DNA of 64,000 nucleotides, taken from the NCBI RefSeq assembly GCF_023516595.1, contig NZ_JAMGBG010000001.1:62001-126000 (forward strand), written 5' to 3'. The position numbers and the translations under genes were made by a program. Numbering within the stretch: position 1 is the stretch's first letter; each line of letters begins with the position of its first letter. Below the pieces are notes generated by a model that did not search any database, had not been told where the DNA came from, and worked only from the letters and a program-made list of their open reading frames with translations. Origin of the DNA: Streptomyces neyagawaensis. GTDB taxonomy: Bacteria > Actinomycetota > Actinomycetes > Streptomycetales > Streptomycetaceae. Below, in pieces: positions 7,787-16,276 of the stretch.

Positions 7787-9306
7787 TAGTCGGCCGTCCT
7801 GCAGGGGCGGCCGTTGAGGGTGAAGTCGTCGGGGACCGTGTTGGCGTCGCTCTCCCAGGCGCCGAGGAAGCCGACGCCGAACGTGCCGCCCTTGGCGACC
7901 GTCTTGTTGTAGTCGGCGGCGGTGGCCGTGACGCGGGAGCCGTTCTGGTCGAAGGTGCCGTCCCACATCTGGGTGACGCGCTGGCCGCCCTCGTAGGACC
8001 AGCCGATGCGCCAGCCGTCGAGGGCCTTGGTGGTGGTGACGGTGACGGTGGCCTGGAAGCCGCCCGGCCATTCGTTGTCGACCTGGTAGCGGACGTGGCA
8101 GGTCACGGAGGACGGCTTGGTGGGCTCGACCGGCTCGCGCGACACCTTGGCCGGCGTCGAAGAGTCGCCCTGGGGCTTCTCGTTGCTGTTGCCACCCTCG
8201 CCGTCGCCGTCGTCGTCGGTGCCGGTCTCCTGCGGGCGAGTCGTGCTCTGCAGTCCGGTCGAATCGCCGGACGGGCTGGGCTGGGCCTGTGGGAAGGAGG
8301 GGTCCCGCTGGACCACCGGTGACTCGCTCGTCCTGCCGCCCTCGGCCGCGGCCGTGTCGTCGTCGCCGAACTGCATCAGGGAGACAGCGAGTGCCAGCAC
8401 CGAGACGACGGCGGCGCCTACCAGCATCCCGGTGCGGCCGATCCTCGGGCGGGGTTCCTTGCCCGGGGAGAGTCCCCGGTCGGTGCCGGTGGAGTCGGCG
8501 CGGCCGGGCAGGAGCCCCGCCTCGGCGGCGCGGCGGCGGCGCTCCAGGTAGGCGAGTCCGCCCCAGCCGATGACTCCGCCGGCGAGGGCGGCGGGCAGTC
8601 CGCCGCCGTGCAGGCCGAGGCAGGCGGCCGCCTCGGCGCACTCCACGCAGGTGGCGAGGTGCCGGGAGAGGTCGTCGGGGGTGTCCGTGCCGGGCGAGCG
8701 GGTGACCGCGTCCAGCAGCCGTGCGTAGCTGCGGCAGTCGGCGTCCATGGGGGTGTCGGCCAGGTTGCGCTGGCACCGGTCGCGGAACAGGCCCCGCACC
8801 TGGTCGAGTTCGGCGCGGGCGACGGCCGGGTCCAGGCCGAGCCGGCGGGCCACCGAGGTCAGCGGCAGCGCCTCGACCTCGGCCAGCCACAGCAGCGCCG
8901 CGTCGGGCTCCTGCATGTCCCTGAGGGCGCGCAGGGCGAGGGGGCGGTGCAACGGCGGACCGGCGTAGCGGAACGCCTTGTCCGAGTTGAGCCACAGTCG
9001 CAGGTCGGGGTCGAGCCGGTGGCCCTGCCCGCCCGACTCCCAGGTGGCGGCGGTGGTCCTGACCCAGGTCAGGAGGAAGGGTATGCGGGGCAGGCGCAGG
9101 GCACGCCGTCCCGCACCGCGGCCGACGCCCGCCTCGAACTCCAGGACGTCGACCTCCCGCATGCCGCTGCTGAAGGCCTGGGTGGCCAGTTGGGTCGCCA
9201 CGTTGGAGCCGGAGGTGCACAGATCGGCGTACGACAGGACCGCGTCCCAGCACTCCGAGAACAGCGCGGCTTCGACGGCGTCCTGGGGCTTCGGCAGGTC
9301 GGGCAT
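7786..9306 (-). CDS. Membrane protein: sigma-like domain, zinc finger, TM helix and extracellular CBM2
   Basis: The 506 residues run as follows. Residues 1-115 are helical and resemble a degenerate sigma-70 region 2. Residues 123-178 are a sigma region 4-like helix-turn-helix (LTSVARRLGLDPAVARAELDQ). HLATCVEC at 216-223 is the HxxxCxxC signature of zinc-binding anti-sigma factors. Then comes a Pro/Arg linker, one membrane helix at 293-312, a Ser/Thr/Asp-rich spacer, and a family 2 carbohydrate-binding module at 400-504 with cysteines 403 and 502 and exposed Trp in NEWPGGF and DGWRIGW. CBM2 modules bind cellulose, chitin or xylan. The ATG follows AGGAGA. The inference is a one-protein sensor linking polysaccharide contact to transcription. 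Its stop codon is made by the IS end. Confidence 0.8.
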   Translation of the reverse strand: MPDLPKPQDAVEAALFSECWDAVLSYADLCTSGSNVATQLATQAFSSGMREVDVLEFEAGVGRGAGRRALRLPRIPFLLTWVRTTAATWESGGQGHRLDPDLRLWLNSDKAFRYAGPPLHRPLALRALRDMQEPDAALLWLAEVEALPLTSVARRLGLDPAVARAELDQVRGLFRDRCQRNLADTPMDADCRSYARLLDAVTRSPGTDTPDDLSRHLATCVECAEAAACLGLHGGGLPAALAGGVIGWGGLAYLERRRRAAEAGLLPGRADSTGTDRGLSPGKEPRPRIGRTGMLVGAAVVSVLALAVSLMQFGDDDTAAAEGGRTSESPVVQRDPSFPQAQPSPSGDSTGLQSTTRPQETGTDDDGDGEGGNSNEKPQGDSSTPAKVSREPVEPTKPSSVTCHVRYQVDNEWPGGFQATVTVTTTKALDGWRIGWSYEGGQRVTQMWDGTFDQNGSRVTATAADYNKTVAKGGTFGVGFLGAWESDANTVPDDFTLNGRPCRTAD

Positions 9307-9519
9307 GGGTCTCCTGCATCCACAGAGCGAGGGGGAAGCCCACCAGAAAGGTCAACCGGCCCTTGAGCCAAGGGAGTTGTGGGGACCACCTGGTGGCGGC
9401 CCCGAGCTTTTCACGCTTCCCGCACAACTGACAAGCCGCGTGTTCAGATGTGCCGAACGTCGGTTTCCGCTATGGAGTTGTACGTATGGGAGTCCTGTTC
9501 GACTCACCGGTCACGGAAG

Positions 9520-10854
9520 TTACTTGACTGTAACCTCTTCGGTGGTCTCCTCCGCCGCCGGGAGGCTGTCCATGAAGGAGCTGACCGAGAACACCGCGTT
9601 ACCGGGGCCGGGCGGGCCGTAACCGGGGGGCGAGGACAGACCGAAGTCGTCCATCGTGGCGCGGTACGCCTCCAGGAGCCTGATGTGGTACTCCAGCGGC
9701 GCGCCCTGCGGGTTGGCCTTGCCGAGCGGGGTGGTGGGCTCCGGGCACCAGGTGGTGAAGCGGGGCGTGATGCCGTGCGACATGAAGAAACGCAGACCCT
9801 CGGTGGTCGAGGCGATCGCCTCGTCGACCGTCTTGAACCCGAAGGGCTCGGCCATCTCCACGCCCGCCACGAAGTTGGGGATCACATTGCGCGCGCCGAA
9901 GACATCGGCCGAGTCCAGAATCCGCTTGTGCCACTCGTCGCGGCCGACGTAGCGCTCCTTGCCCGGGCAGTACATCTTGAAGAGGTACTCGTCCCACACC
10001 TCGTAGTTGGGGTGGTAGATCTTCACTCCGTAGTCGTGGAAGCGCTTGACGTCGTCGAGTGGCAGCGCCTGCGCGACGACCTTGCCGATCCACCGGTTCG
10101 GGAAGCGCTCCTCGATGGCCTTGGCGTAGTGGCCGTAGAAGTCGGCCTCGTCGCGTCCGGCGACCGTCTTGGTGATCGCGCCGCCGGTGAGGGTGTACGC
10201 GGTGGAGGTCTTCGCCGTGTCGTACCGGTCGATGATCTCCAGGGCCTCCAGGACCTCGTCGACGTCCTTCACACCCGTGTACGGTCGCCCGGCCGCCTTG
10301 TGCTGGCGCCAGTTGTGGTTGATGTCGCAGTACTGGCACTCCTCCTTGGCGCCGAAGTACTGGCAGACGCGGAACACCGTCAGGTAGATGAGGTAGCCCC
10401 ACTGGATGGTGGGGGCCACCTCCATCACGGACTTCCCGTTGGAGAGGGTGTGCCGGTAGTACTCGGGCATCGGCGGCACGCCGACGTCCGCGATGCGGCG
10501 GCCGTCGAGGTAGAGGCCGAGGAGGCCGTCGGCGTCCGCCGCGACCCGGTACGGCGACGACGGGTTGACCCGTACGGACACGACGGTGCGCCGCAGGTCG
10601 TAGGGGCCACCGGTGAGGATGATCTCCTCGGGCGGGCGGCGCAGGGCGGCCTCGCCCAGTTCGGGCAGGGTGCCGTGGTCGAAGGAGAAGATGAAGTACG
10701 ACTTCGGCTTGACCTCGCCGTTCTCGTTGTCACTGAGGGCGGAGGCGTCGAAGGCCACGCCACCCCTGAGCAGGTCCTCCTTGAAGACGGCTTCCCGTGG
10801 CACGTGCGGGAACCTCTCCATCAGGTCCTCCACCAGCGCGGTGCGGCTGCCCAT
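9520..10854 (-). CDS. Radical SAM enzyme with CX8CX2C cluster motif
   Basis: This is a 444-residue cytoplasmic enzyme. Cys164, Cys173 and Cys176 (VCQYFGAKEECQYC) would ligate a 4Fe-4S cluster, but the spacing is CX8CX2C rather than the usual CX3CX2C. I recall the same spacing from the MSMEG_0568-type group. The remaining TIM-barrel markers are present: TLTGGAITK after the cluster, PNYEVWDEYLFKMYCPGKER in the middle, and GVEMAEPFGF. The substrate is unknown. GAGGAG lies upstream of ATG 10854. The stop is followed by a small GTTAC/GTAAC hairpin. The upstream neighbour on the same strand is a broken SARP-type regulator that may once have controlled it. Confidence 0.8.
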   Translation of the reverse strand: MGSRTALVEDLMERFPHVPREAVFKEDLLRGGVAFDASALSDNENGEVKPKSYFIFSFDHGTLPELGEAALRRPPEEIILTGGPYDLRRTVVSVRVNPSSPYRVAADADGLLGLYLDGRRIADVGVPPMPEYYRHTLSNGKSVMEVAPTIQWGYLIYLTVFRVCQYFGAKEECQYCDINHNWRQHKAAGRPYTGVKDVDEVLEALEIIDRYDTAKTSTAYTLTGGAITKTVAGRDEADFYGHYAKAIEERFPNRWIGKVVAQALPLDDVKRFHDYGVKIYHPNYEVWDEYLFKMYCPGKERYVGRDEWHKRILDSADVFGARNVIPNFVAGVEMAEPFGFKTVDEAIASTTEGLRFFMSHGITPRFTTWCPEPTTPLGKANPQGAPLEYHIRLLEAYRATMDDFGLSSPPGYGPPGPGNAVFSVSSFMDSLPAAEETTEEVTVK

Positions 10855-10860
10855 GCCGTT

Positions 10861-11530
10861 TCTCCTCTCGTTCGACTCCTCACGGTATGCCTCCGGCCCG
10901 GCGGAGGTGGGAGCGGGGCCCCCGAGCGGGTCGCGCGGCGGCCCCCGGGGCGGCCACGGGACCGGCGGTGGTCTCGCGCAGCGGGGCTCGCATCCGGTGG
11001 GCGTCGACGTGGTCGAGCCGGTCCAGGACGGCCGTGCGGTGGTGGTCGGCGCAGCGCCGCCCGCCGGTCGTCCGCCGGGTCGAGTTCCCCGGTCAGCTCG
11101 GTCGCGTAGGCACGCAGCAGGTCGTGCGCCGTGTGGCGCCCCGGCCGATGCTGCTCCAGCAGGTGCGCGGGGGGCTCCCCGAGGAGCGTCCGGGCCTCGT
11201 CGTGCGGGACGCCCGCCAGGGCCGCGACGCCGGGGGTGATGTCGGGGCCGGTGTGCGGTCCCAGCAGCCGGAACAGCCGGGCGGCCGGGGGTGTGACGCG
11301 CCGGTAGGACCAGGAGAACACGTGCGTACGTCGGTGGCGGGGTCGTCCTCCGCGAAGGCGTCCAGGCGGTGCCCGCGGGGCCCCGAACCGCTCTCGCGCA
11401 GTTCGCGGGCGGACGTGGCGAGCGGGAGGCCGGGGGTCGTGGCGGCGCGGGCGGCCATGATCGACAGGGCGAGCGGCAGCCGGGCGCAGCGCGTGATGAT
11501 CTCGGGGAATCGAGTCTGGTAGGCCCGCAT
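10861..11530 (-). pseudogene. Broken AfsR/SARP-type regulator (NB-ARC part), at least two frameshifts
   Basis: The 5' segment reads FPEIITRCARLPLALSIMAA, the GLPLA-like motif of NB-ARC ATPases in AfsR-family regulators. It runs to DAFAEDDPATDVR and then breaks. The next frame resumes with FSWSYRRVTPPAARLFRLLG and RHTAHDLLRAYATELTGELD, the familiar post-NB-ARC winged helix. A third frame then gives HHRTAVLDRLDHVDAHRMRA. The DNA-binding BTAD end and the P-loop are missing. This is a relic, not a functional regulator. It lies immediately upstream of the radical SAM gene. Confidence 0.75.
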
Positions 11531-11595
11531 GGTCAGGAGTCGCGTATTCGCCGTAGCCGTCGGTCGATCGTCACCCTGTGTCGGTGCTCTGCGGC

Positions 11596-11997
11596 ATGAT
11601 GACCGGCGTGAACACCGGGATGCTGATAGACGTCTGGCAGCGGCTCCTCGCCGACCCTCGCACGTCGTGGGTGCTGTTCGAGCACGGCACTTGTGTCGTG
11701 CTGACCGCTCCGGAAGGGGGGCTCGCTGAACAGGCCACCGACCTCCTGAGGAAGTTCGGCCCGGCGCATGCCGGGTCTCCGGCAGGAGACTTCGGGGTGA
11801 TCGATCTCAAGGACGTCGAGGGATGGGTCGTCACCGGCCATCACGACGACGTTCTTACCTATGTCGGCCCCGATGAGCCTCAGGATCAATCGCAGATTGC
11901 TGTCGGGCTGTTCGGACGTTCCAAGCGCCACCGGGACGGCACCGAGCTTCACGTCGTCCATGTCGAGGACAAACGAGGCTCAGCGGCTCCGGCGTGA
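11596..11997 (+). CDS. Hypothetical protein, about 133 aa
   Basis: This is a small soluble protein. It starts MMTGVNTGMLIDVWQRLLAD and has two beta-rich segments, SWVLFEHGTCVVLTAPEG and DFGVIDLKDVEGWVVTGHHD, ending with HVVHVEDKRGS. No signal, membrane segment or known motif is present. The start is uncertain: GTG 11578, ATG 11596 and ATG 11599 are all in frame and none has a strong ribosome site. It is transcribed away from the broken SARP gene and has no operon partner. Confidence 0.6.
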   Translation: MMTGVNTGMLIDVWQRLLADPRTSWVLFEHGTCVVLTAPEGGLAEQATDLLRKFGPAHAGSPAGDFGVIDLKDVEGWVVTGHHDDVLTYVGPDEPQDQSQIAVGLFGRSKRHRDGTELHVVHVEDKRGSAAPA

Positions 11998-12044
11998 GTA
12001 CCGGATGATCACGGGATGCGGCCGGGTTGCCGCCGGATGCCTGC

Positions 12045-12683
12045 TCAGACGGTCGTCGGCTGGAGCTGGTGCGGCATGTTCCAGCCCTCGGCGAGTCTCG
12101 ACGGGTGAACGTTGCGTCCCCCGCCGAAGAACTCGCAGAACTTCATGATCAGCGGATCCCAGCCGAGCGGGTCCACGTAGTGCGTCCCCGGGATGACCAG
12201 GTCTTCCTCGACATGGGCGCGAAGGACCTCGACCTCGAAGGCAGTGGCGTAGGGCTCGGGACCGCCGAGAGGGTGGGCCGAGACGACCCTGCACTCCAGC
12301 TGGATCGGGCATTCCGCAACCCTGGGGGCCCGGACCAGGTCCGATGCCTGTTCGGTCAGCCGTGCGGTCGAGTACTTGTCCGGCTCGTGCCGGTACCCCT
12401 GCTTCGCCTTGTAGTCCGGCACGCTCGGCTTCCCGGTGGTGAGCGCGATCCGGTCGACGGCGTCGACCATCGCCGACGAGGGCAGGTTGAGCACGCACTC
12501 GCCCTCACGGTGCAGGTTCGCGGTGGTCTGGGCATGGTTGGCGAGCCCGAGCATGCAGGACTGGCCCAGCCACCACGCCGAGGACATCGGCGCGAGGTTC
12601 GCCGTGCCGTCCTCGTTGAGTGAGCTGATCAGCACCACCGGCGTTCCGAAGTACAGGACCTTGAGCCCGGGGACGACGTGCAT
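12045..12683 (-). CDS. Flavin reductase-like (FMN split-barrel) protein
   Basis: The 212 residues fit the flavin-reductase-like split-barrel fold. VLYFGTPVVLISSLNEDGTA leads into NLAPMSSAWWLG, where FMN binds in this family, then HREGECVLNLPS and RVVSAHPLGG. Homologues use NAD(P)H to reduce flavin or bind FMN to act on small substrates; which applies here cannot be told from sequence. ATG 12683 gives a natural start (MHVVPGLKVLYF). It is separated by about 310 bp from the SDR gene on the same strand, so it probably has its own promoter. Confidence 0.8.
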   Translation of the reverse strand: MHVVPGLKVLYFGTPVVLISSLNEDGTANLAPMSSAWWLGQSCMLGLANHAQTTANLHREGECVLNLPSSAMVDAVDRIALTTGKPSVPDYKAKQGYRHEPDKYSTARLTEQASDLVRAPRVAECPIQLECRVVSAHPLGGPEPYATAFEVEVLRAHVEEDLVIPGTHYVDPLGWDPLIMKFCEFFGGGRNVHPSRLAEGWNMPHQLQPTTV

Positions 12684-12996
12684 GCGCTGTGCCTTTCGCG
12701 GAGTGCCGGATGGACAGGCCCGCGCTCAGGAACACGAACCGTCGCCGACTCTCTCCTGAGCGAGACGCCCACGCTGGCGGAAACACGACATCGCGTTTCG
12801 GACGAATGGAGCGATCGTCCGTGACAGGCCCGGCGTTGATCACTGGGACACGCTCCTGGGCGTCTGCGCCGGGCGGGCCCCGGAGAGGGGTACGGGAGCC
12901 GTCACACCGGCCGGAGCTGTTACGCGAGCCGACCCGGTGCGTGGGCGCGGGGCCAGCTCCTGGTATCCGTGCGGCGTGACCTTGCCTGCCAACTGA
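12684..12996. other. Intergenic stretch, no gene seen
   Basis: There is no frame with convincing codon bias or a ribosome site here. The only local feature is a short GAGCGATCG-containing patch near 12809. The promoter of the flavin-reductase-like gene should lie in the right half of this stretch, but I cannot point to clear -35 and -10 boxes. Confidence 0.4.
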
Positions 12997-13746
12997 TCAC
13001 TTCGCCTGGGAGAGCGAGACCGCGTCGGGGCCGGCGGGGAATCGCAGCCGGCCGGTCGTGTCGTGCACGGCTCGCCACACTGTCTCGGCGACGTCGCTCT
13101 CCTTGGTGAACAGGTCCTGGCCCGTGAAGTCGCCCATGGCCTTCTTCGCCCATGGTGCGTAGGGCGCCGGGACCAGCTCGTCCAGCGAGGCGCCCTTCGT
13201 CGCGTTGGCCGCGAAGTTCGTCGTCAGGCAGGCGCCCGGCTGGACCGTCTTCGCCCGCACACCGAACGGCGCGAGCTCGAGCGCGAGGGATGCGGTGAAC
13301 CCCTCGATGGCCATCTTGCTCGCCTTGTAGACGGCCGAGAGCGGCATGTGCCCGAGCACCACGCTCGAGGTCACGTTGACCACCACGCCGGAGCCACGCT
13401 CGCGGAACTGGGGCAGCACCGCCTGCGTCATCGCCATCACGCCGAACGTGTTGGTCTCGAAGACCTCCCGCACTCGGGCCATGGGGGTGCCCTCGAACAC
13501 GCTGATCGAGGGCACGCCCGCGTTGTTGACCAGGACGTCGACGGGGCCCTCGGCCTCGAACGCGGCGGTAATGCTCTCGGGCCTGGTCACGTCGAGCTCG
13601 ACGACGCGGAGCCGGTCCGACTCAGGAAGGACGTCTGGACGCGGCGTCCGCATCGTGGCGATGACGTTCCACCCCTGCGAGTGGAAGTAGAGGGCGGTCT
13701 CCCGCCCGTATCCGGACGAGGTACCAGTGATCAGAACTGTCTTCAT
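12997..13746 (-). CDS. Short-chain dehydrogenase/reductase
   Basis: This is a classical SDR of 249 residues. The Rossmann motif TGTSSGYG (TGxxxGxG) sits at residues 7-14, NNAG follows strand 4, a Ser in TSSVVLG and the YKASK active-site pair (Tyr-x-x-x-Lys) complete the catalytic set. It transfers hydride between NAD(P) and an alcohol or carbonyl; the substrate is unknown. I start at ATG 13746, just after AAAGGGG, instead of the ATG 20 codons earlier, which would add a non-native leader. Its promoter carries a 72-bp segment duplicated in front of the monooxygenase gene at 14960, so both are probably controlled by the AraC regulator between them. Confidence 0.9.
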   Translation of the reverse strand: MKTVLITGTSSGYGRETALYFHSQGWNVIATMRTPRPDVLPESDRLRVVELDVTRPESITAAFEAEGPVDVLVNNAGVPSISVFEGTPMARVREVFETNTFGVMAMTQAVLPQFRERGSGVVVNVTSSVVLGHMPLSAVYKASKMAIEGFTASLALELAPFGVRAKTVQPGACLTTNFAANATKGASLDELVPAPYAPWAKKAMGDFTGQDLFTKESDVAETVWRAVHDTTGRLRFPAGPDAVSLSQAK

Positions 13747-13814
13747 GTTGTGCCCCTTTGCGAGGTGATGGGATCCATACGGAGGGCAGGCATTTTCCTG
13801 CTCCACGGGAGAAC

Positions 13815-13886
13815 CGGTGATCCCATTGAATCGCTCTGACCTGCGGAGACAGTAGAACTATCCTCGCTACTCCTTGCACGATCCTC
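13815..13886 (-). promoter_or_regulatory. Copy A of a duplicated 72-bp control region (SDR promoter)
   Basis: Read on the minus strand, this segment aligns without gaps to 14855-14926. I count 58 identical bases out of 72. The conserved blocks are GAGGATCGTGCAAG at the start, CAGGTCAGA in the middle, and TTCAATGG followed by ATCACCG at the end. It ends about 70 bases before the SDR start and should contain the promoter and regulator sites. Confidence 0.7.
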
Positions 13887-13904
13887 CACCAAAGGCCGCC
13901 CAGC

Positions 13905-14810
13905 TCAGGGCAGGAGGCCCGCCGGCGCACGCACGGCCTGACGCAGGCGGGCGGCGTCCTGGCTGGGGGGCGCGCCGAACTGGCGGCGGTACTCCCGGCT
14001 GAACTGCGACGGGTTGTCGTAGCCGACGCGGTGGCCGACTCCGGTGACGTCTCCGGGGTGGGTGGCCAGCAGCAGCCGGGCCTCCTGGAGCCGGATCTGC
14101 TTCTGGAACTGGATGGGGCTCATCGCGGTCACCGCTTGGAAGTTGCGGTAGAAGGCGGAGACACCCATGCCGGCCTGCCGCGCCACGTCCTCGACCCGGA
14201 AGGGCTGCGCGTAGTGCTCGCGGATCCAGCGCACGGCCCGCGAGATGTGGCTGAGGCTGCTGTCGGCCAGGCCGAGCTGGCGAACCGTCGCACCCTGCTC
14301 GCCGGTGATCAGACGCCACAGGATCTCGCGCTTGACCAGCGGGGCCAGTACGGCCCGGTCGCGGGGCTCGTCGAGCAGGCGCAGCAGCCGGACCACCGCG
14401 TCCAGCAGCGCGGCCGGAGCGTCACTGACGGCGATCCCCGACGGCGCGCCCCCGCCGCTCCGGGGGGCGTCTCCGGGCCCGGCCTCGAGCAGCAGCTCGG
14501 CAACGGCGGACGGTTCCAGGACGAGACCGAACCCCAGCGCGGGCTGCTCGGGGTCGGCCTGGGTGAACTGCCCTGTGACAGGCAGATCGACGGATGCGAC
14601 CAGGTACTGCCCGGGCCCGTACTCGAACACCCTCTCACCCAGGGCGAGGCGTTTGGCGCCCTGCGCGATGACCGCCAGGACCGTGCCGGACATCGAAGGC
14701 GCCGGCGGATCAGGGCGCTCGACCTTCGAGATGAGGACGCCGTCGACGGCGGTGGTCCAGTCGGGCCGCGCATGGCGGGCCAGCAGGGTGCGGAGTTCTT
14801 CGAGGTCCAT
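13905..14810 (-). CDS. AraC-family transcriptional regulator
   Basis: The N-terminal 160 residues (MDLEELRTLLARHARPDWTT, GTVLAVIAQGAKRLALGERV, YLVASVDLPVTG) match the AraC-type cupin domain of PF06719. The C-terminal 100 residues are two helix-turn-helix units: PFRVEDVARQAGMGVSAFYR and GYDNPSQFSREYRRQFG, with PSQ near the end. Such proteins bind direct-repeat half sites and respond to a small ligand. ATG 14810 is chosen because it begins the domain. The gene sits between two outward-firing promoters that carry the same 72-bp segment, which is strong local evidence for its regulon. Its own promoter overlaps copy B. Confidence 0.9.
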   Translation of the reverse strand: MDLEELRTLLARHARPDWTTAVDGVLISKVERPDPPAPSMSGTVLAVIAQGAKRLALGERVFEYGPGQYLVASVDLPVTGQFTQADPEQPALGFGLVLEPSAVAELLLEAGPGDAPRSGGGAPSGIAVSDAPAALLDAVVRLLRLLDEPRDRAVLAPLVKREILWRLITGEQGATVRQLGLADSSLSHISRAVRWIREHYAQPFRVEDVARQAGMGVSAFYRNFQAVTAMSPIQFQKQIRLQEARLLLATHPGDVTGVGHRVGYDNPSQFSREYRRQFGAPPSQDAARLRQAVRAPAGLLP

Positions 14811-14854
14811 GCGTCCATTGCAGCACCGTTTCGCGCCACGGTTCCCAAGCTCGC

Positions 14855-14926
14855 GAGGATCGTGCAAGTAGAAACGAGTATCGGTCTAACGTTTTCCCAG
14901 GTCAGACCGCTTCAATGGAATCACCG
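14855..14926 (+). promoter_or_regulatory. Copy B of the duplicated 72-bp control region (monooxygenase promoter)
   Basis: This is the forward-reading partner of 13815-13886, 58 of 72 bases identical by my count, with no gaps. It lies between the divergent araC-type gene and the ABM-domain gene and ends 34 bases before the latter's ATG. Inside it, CGGTCT and AGACCG form a spaced inverted repeat not kept in copy A. Confidence 0.7.
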
Positions 14927-14959
14927 CACTCCATCACCGAAGAGGAAGAGAAGGACTCC

Positions 14960-15277
14960 ATGATTGCCGACTACGGCTTCGGCGCCACCCTGACCGCCAG
15001 GCCCGGTATGGGCGACCAGCTCGTCGACCTGCTGCTGACCGGACTGAACGAGGGCAGCCCCGGCGCGAGCGAATACTGCCTCGTCTACCTCGTCTCCCGC
15101 TCGGCGTCCGACCCCGACGTCGTCCACGTCGCCGAAGGCTGGACCAGCGAGGAGGACCACCACCGCGTCTTCGCCGGCAGGACCGCCCAGGCCATCGTGG
15201 CGCAGATCGACCCGCTGCTCGCCAAGGACCCCGAGTACACGGACCACGTTCCGGTCCGCGGCAAATCCGCCCTCTGA
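14960..15277 (+). CDS. Antibiotic biosynthesis monooxygenase (ABM) family protein
   Basis: This is a 105-residue ferredoxin-like alpha/beta protein. Visible are the strand ATLTARPGMGDQLVDLLL, SEYCLVYLVSRSASDPDVVH, then AEGWTSEEDHHRVFAG, the usual 'W-x-x-x-E-x-x-x-x-H' of ABM-domain quinol or small-aromatic monooxygenases. These act as cofactor-free dimers. ATG 14960 follows GAAGGA; the upstream ATG at 14915 lies inside the control region and is rejected. An alpha/beta hydrolase follows after 30 bases, presumably in the same transcript. Confidence 0.85.
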   Translation: MIADYGFGATLTARPGMGDQLVDLLLTGLNEGSPGASEYCLVYLVSRSASDPDVVHVAEGWTSEEDHHRVFAGRTAQAIVAQIDPLLAKDPEYTDHVPVRGKSAL

Positions 15278-15307
15278 CCCGCCGAACACCCACGAGAGGC
15301 AACGACC

Positions 15308-16276
15308 ATGACCACAGCACGCCCCTCCCTCGACCCCGAGCTGCGTGAACTCCTGGCCGACATGCCGCTGATGTCCCAGCTCAGCCCGGAAGTGCTGGCG
15401 CAGGTACGCCCCTTCTCCTCGATGCCCGTCGAACCCCTCCTCGAAGGCCGCGCCATCGACCGGCGCGAGGTCACCGTTACGAGTCCGGACGGCACGCCGA
15501 TCCCCTTGTCCGTCTTCAGCCCCGCGAACAGCGATCCCACCGCCGCCGCGCCCTGCGTCTACTGGATGCACGGCGGCGGGATGGTCATGGGCGACCGCTT
15601 CTCACAGATCGACATCCCGCTGGAGTGGCTCGACGAGTTCGGCGCCGTCGTGGTCTCCGTCGAGTACCGGCTCGCGCCCGAGTCCACCGGCACCATCCCG
15701 GTCGACGACTGCTATCAGGGACTGCTCTGGATCGCCGACCACGCCGCCGAACTGGGCATCGACCCCGCCCGGATCATCGTCGCAGGCGCCAGCGCGGGCG
15801 GCGGACTCGCCGCCGGCGTCACCCTGCTGGCCCGTGACCTCGGCACCCCGCCGATCGCCGCCCAAGTCCTGATCGGCCCCATGCTCGACCACCGCAACAC
15901 CACCACCTCCAGCCTCCAGTACTCGAACGGGCCCGGCGTCTGGACCCGCGAGATGAACGGATTCGGATGGCGCTGCCTCCTCGGCGACCTCACCGACGAC
16001 GAGGTACCCGCATACGTCTCACCCGCCCTGGCCGACGACCTCGCGGGCCTGCCGACCACCTACATCGACACCGGCTCCGCCGAAGTCTTCCGCGACGAGG
16101 ACACCGACTACGCCACCCGCATCTGGGCGGCCGGCGGCCAGGCCGAACTCCACGTCTGGGCAGGTGGCTTCCACGGATTCGACGCCCTGTACCCGCAGGC
16201 ACACATCTCGGCCACAGCCCGCCGAACCCGCACCGACTGGCTCGCCCGGCTTCTGCCCACGAACCCCGCCGCTTAG
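15308..16276 (+). CDS. Alpha/beta hydrolase, hormone-sensitive-lipase type
   Basis: This 322-residue cytoplasmic esterase has the HGGG oxyanion motif ([12 protein letters not shown]), the nucleophile elbow GASAGG with Ser162, an acidic member in [12 protein letters not shown] and the catalytic His in GGFHGFD, all in order and at normal spacing for family IV esterases. The ATG follows GAGAGGCAACGACC. It is downstream of the ABM-domain gene by 30 bp and probably co-transcribed. An oxygenase plus esterase under one AraC regulator suggests handling of an aromatic or ester compound, which is inference. Confidence 0.9.
   Translation: MTTARPSLDPELRELLADMPLMSQLSPEVLAQVRPFSSMPVEPLLEGRAIDRREVTVTSPDGTPIPLSVFSPANSDPTAAAPCVYWMHGGGMVMGDRFSQIDIPLEWLDEFGAVVVSVEYRLAPESTGTIPVDDCYQGLLWIADHAAELGIDPARIIVAGASAGGGLAAGVTLLARDLGTPPIAAQVLIGPMLDHRNTTTSSLQYSNGPGVWTREMNGFGWRCLLGDLTDDEVPAYVSPALADDLAGLPTTYIDTGSAEVFRDEDTDYATRIWAAGGQAELHVWAGGFHGFDALYPQAHISATARRTRTDWLARLLPTNPAA

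Noticed and set aside
9379..11109. 576-codon plus-strand frame opposite the radical SAM gene
   Set aside because: Shadow of a gene with the full radical SAM pattern; the translated product is Val/Gly/Arg-rich without motifs.
14915..14959. ATG 14915 as the start of the ABM-domain gene
   Set aside because: It lies inside the conserved control segment and lacks a ribosome site; ATG 14960 has GAAGGA and begins the domain.
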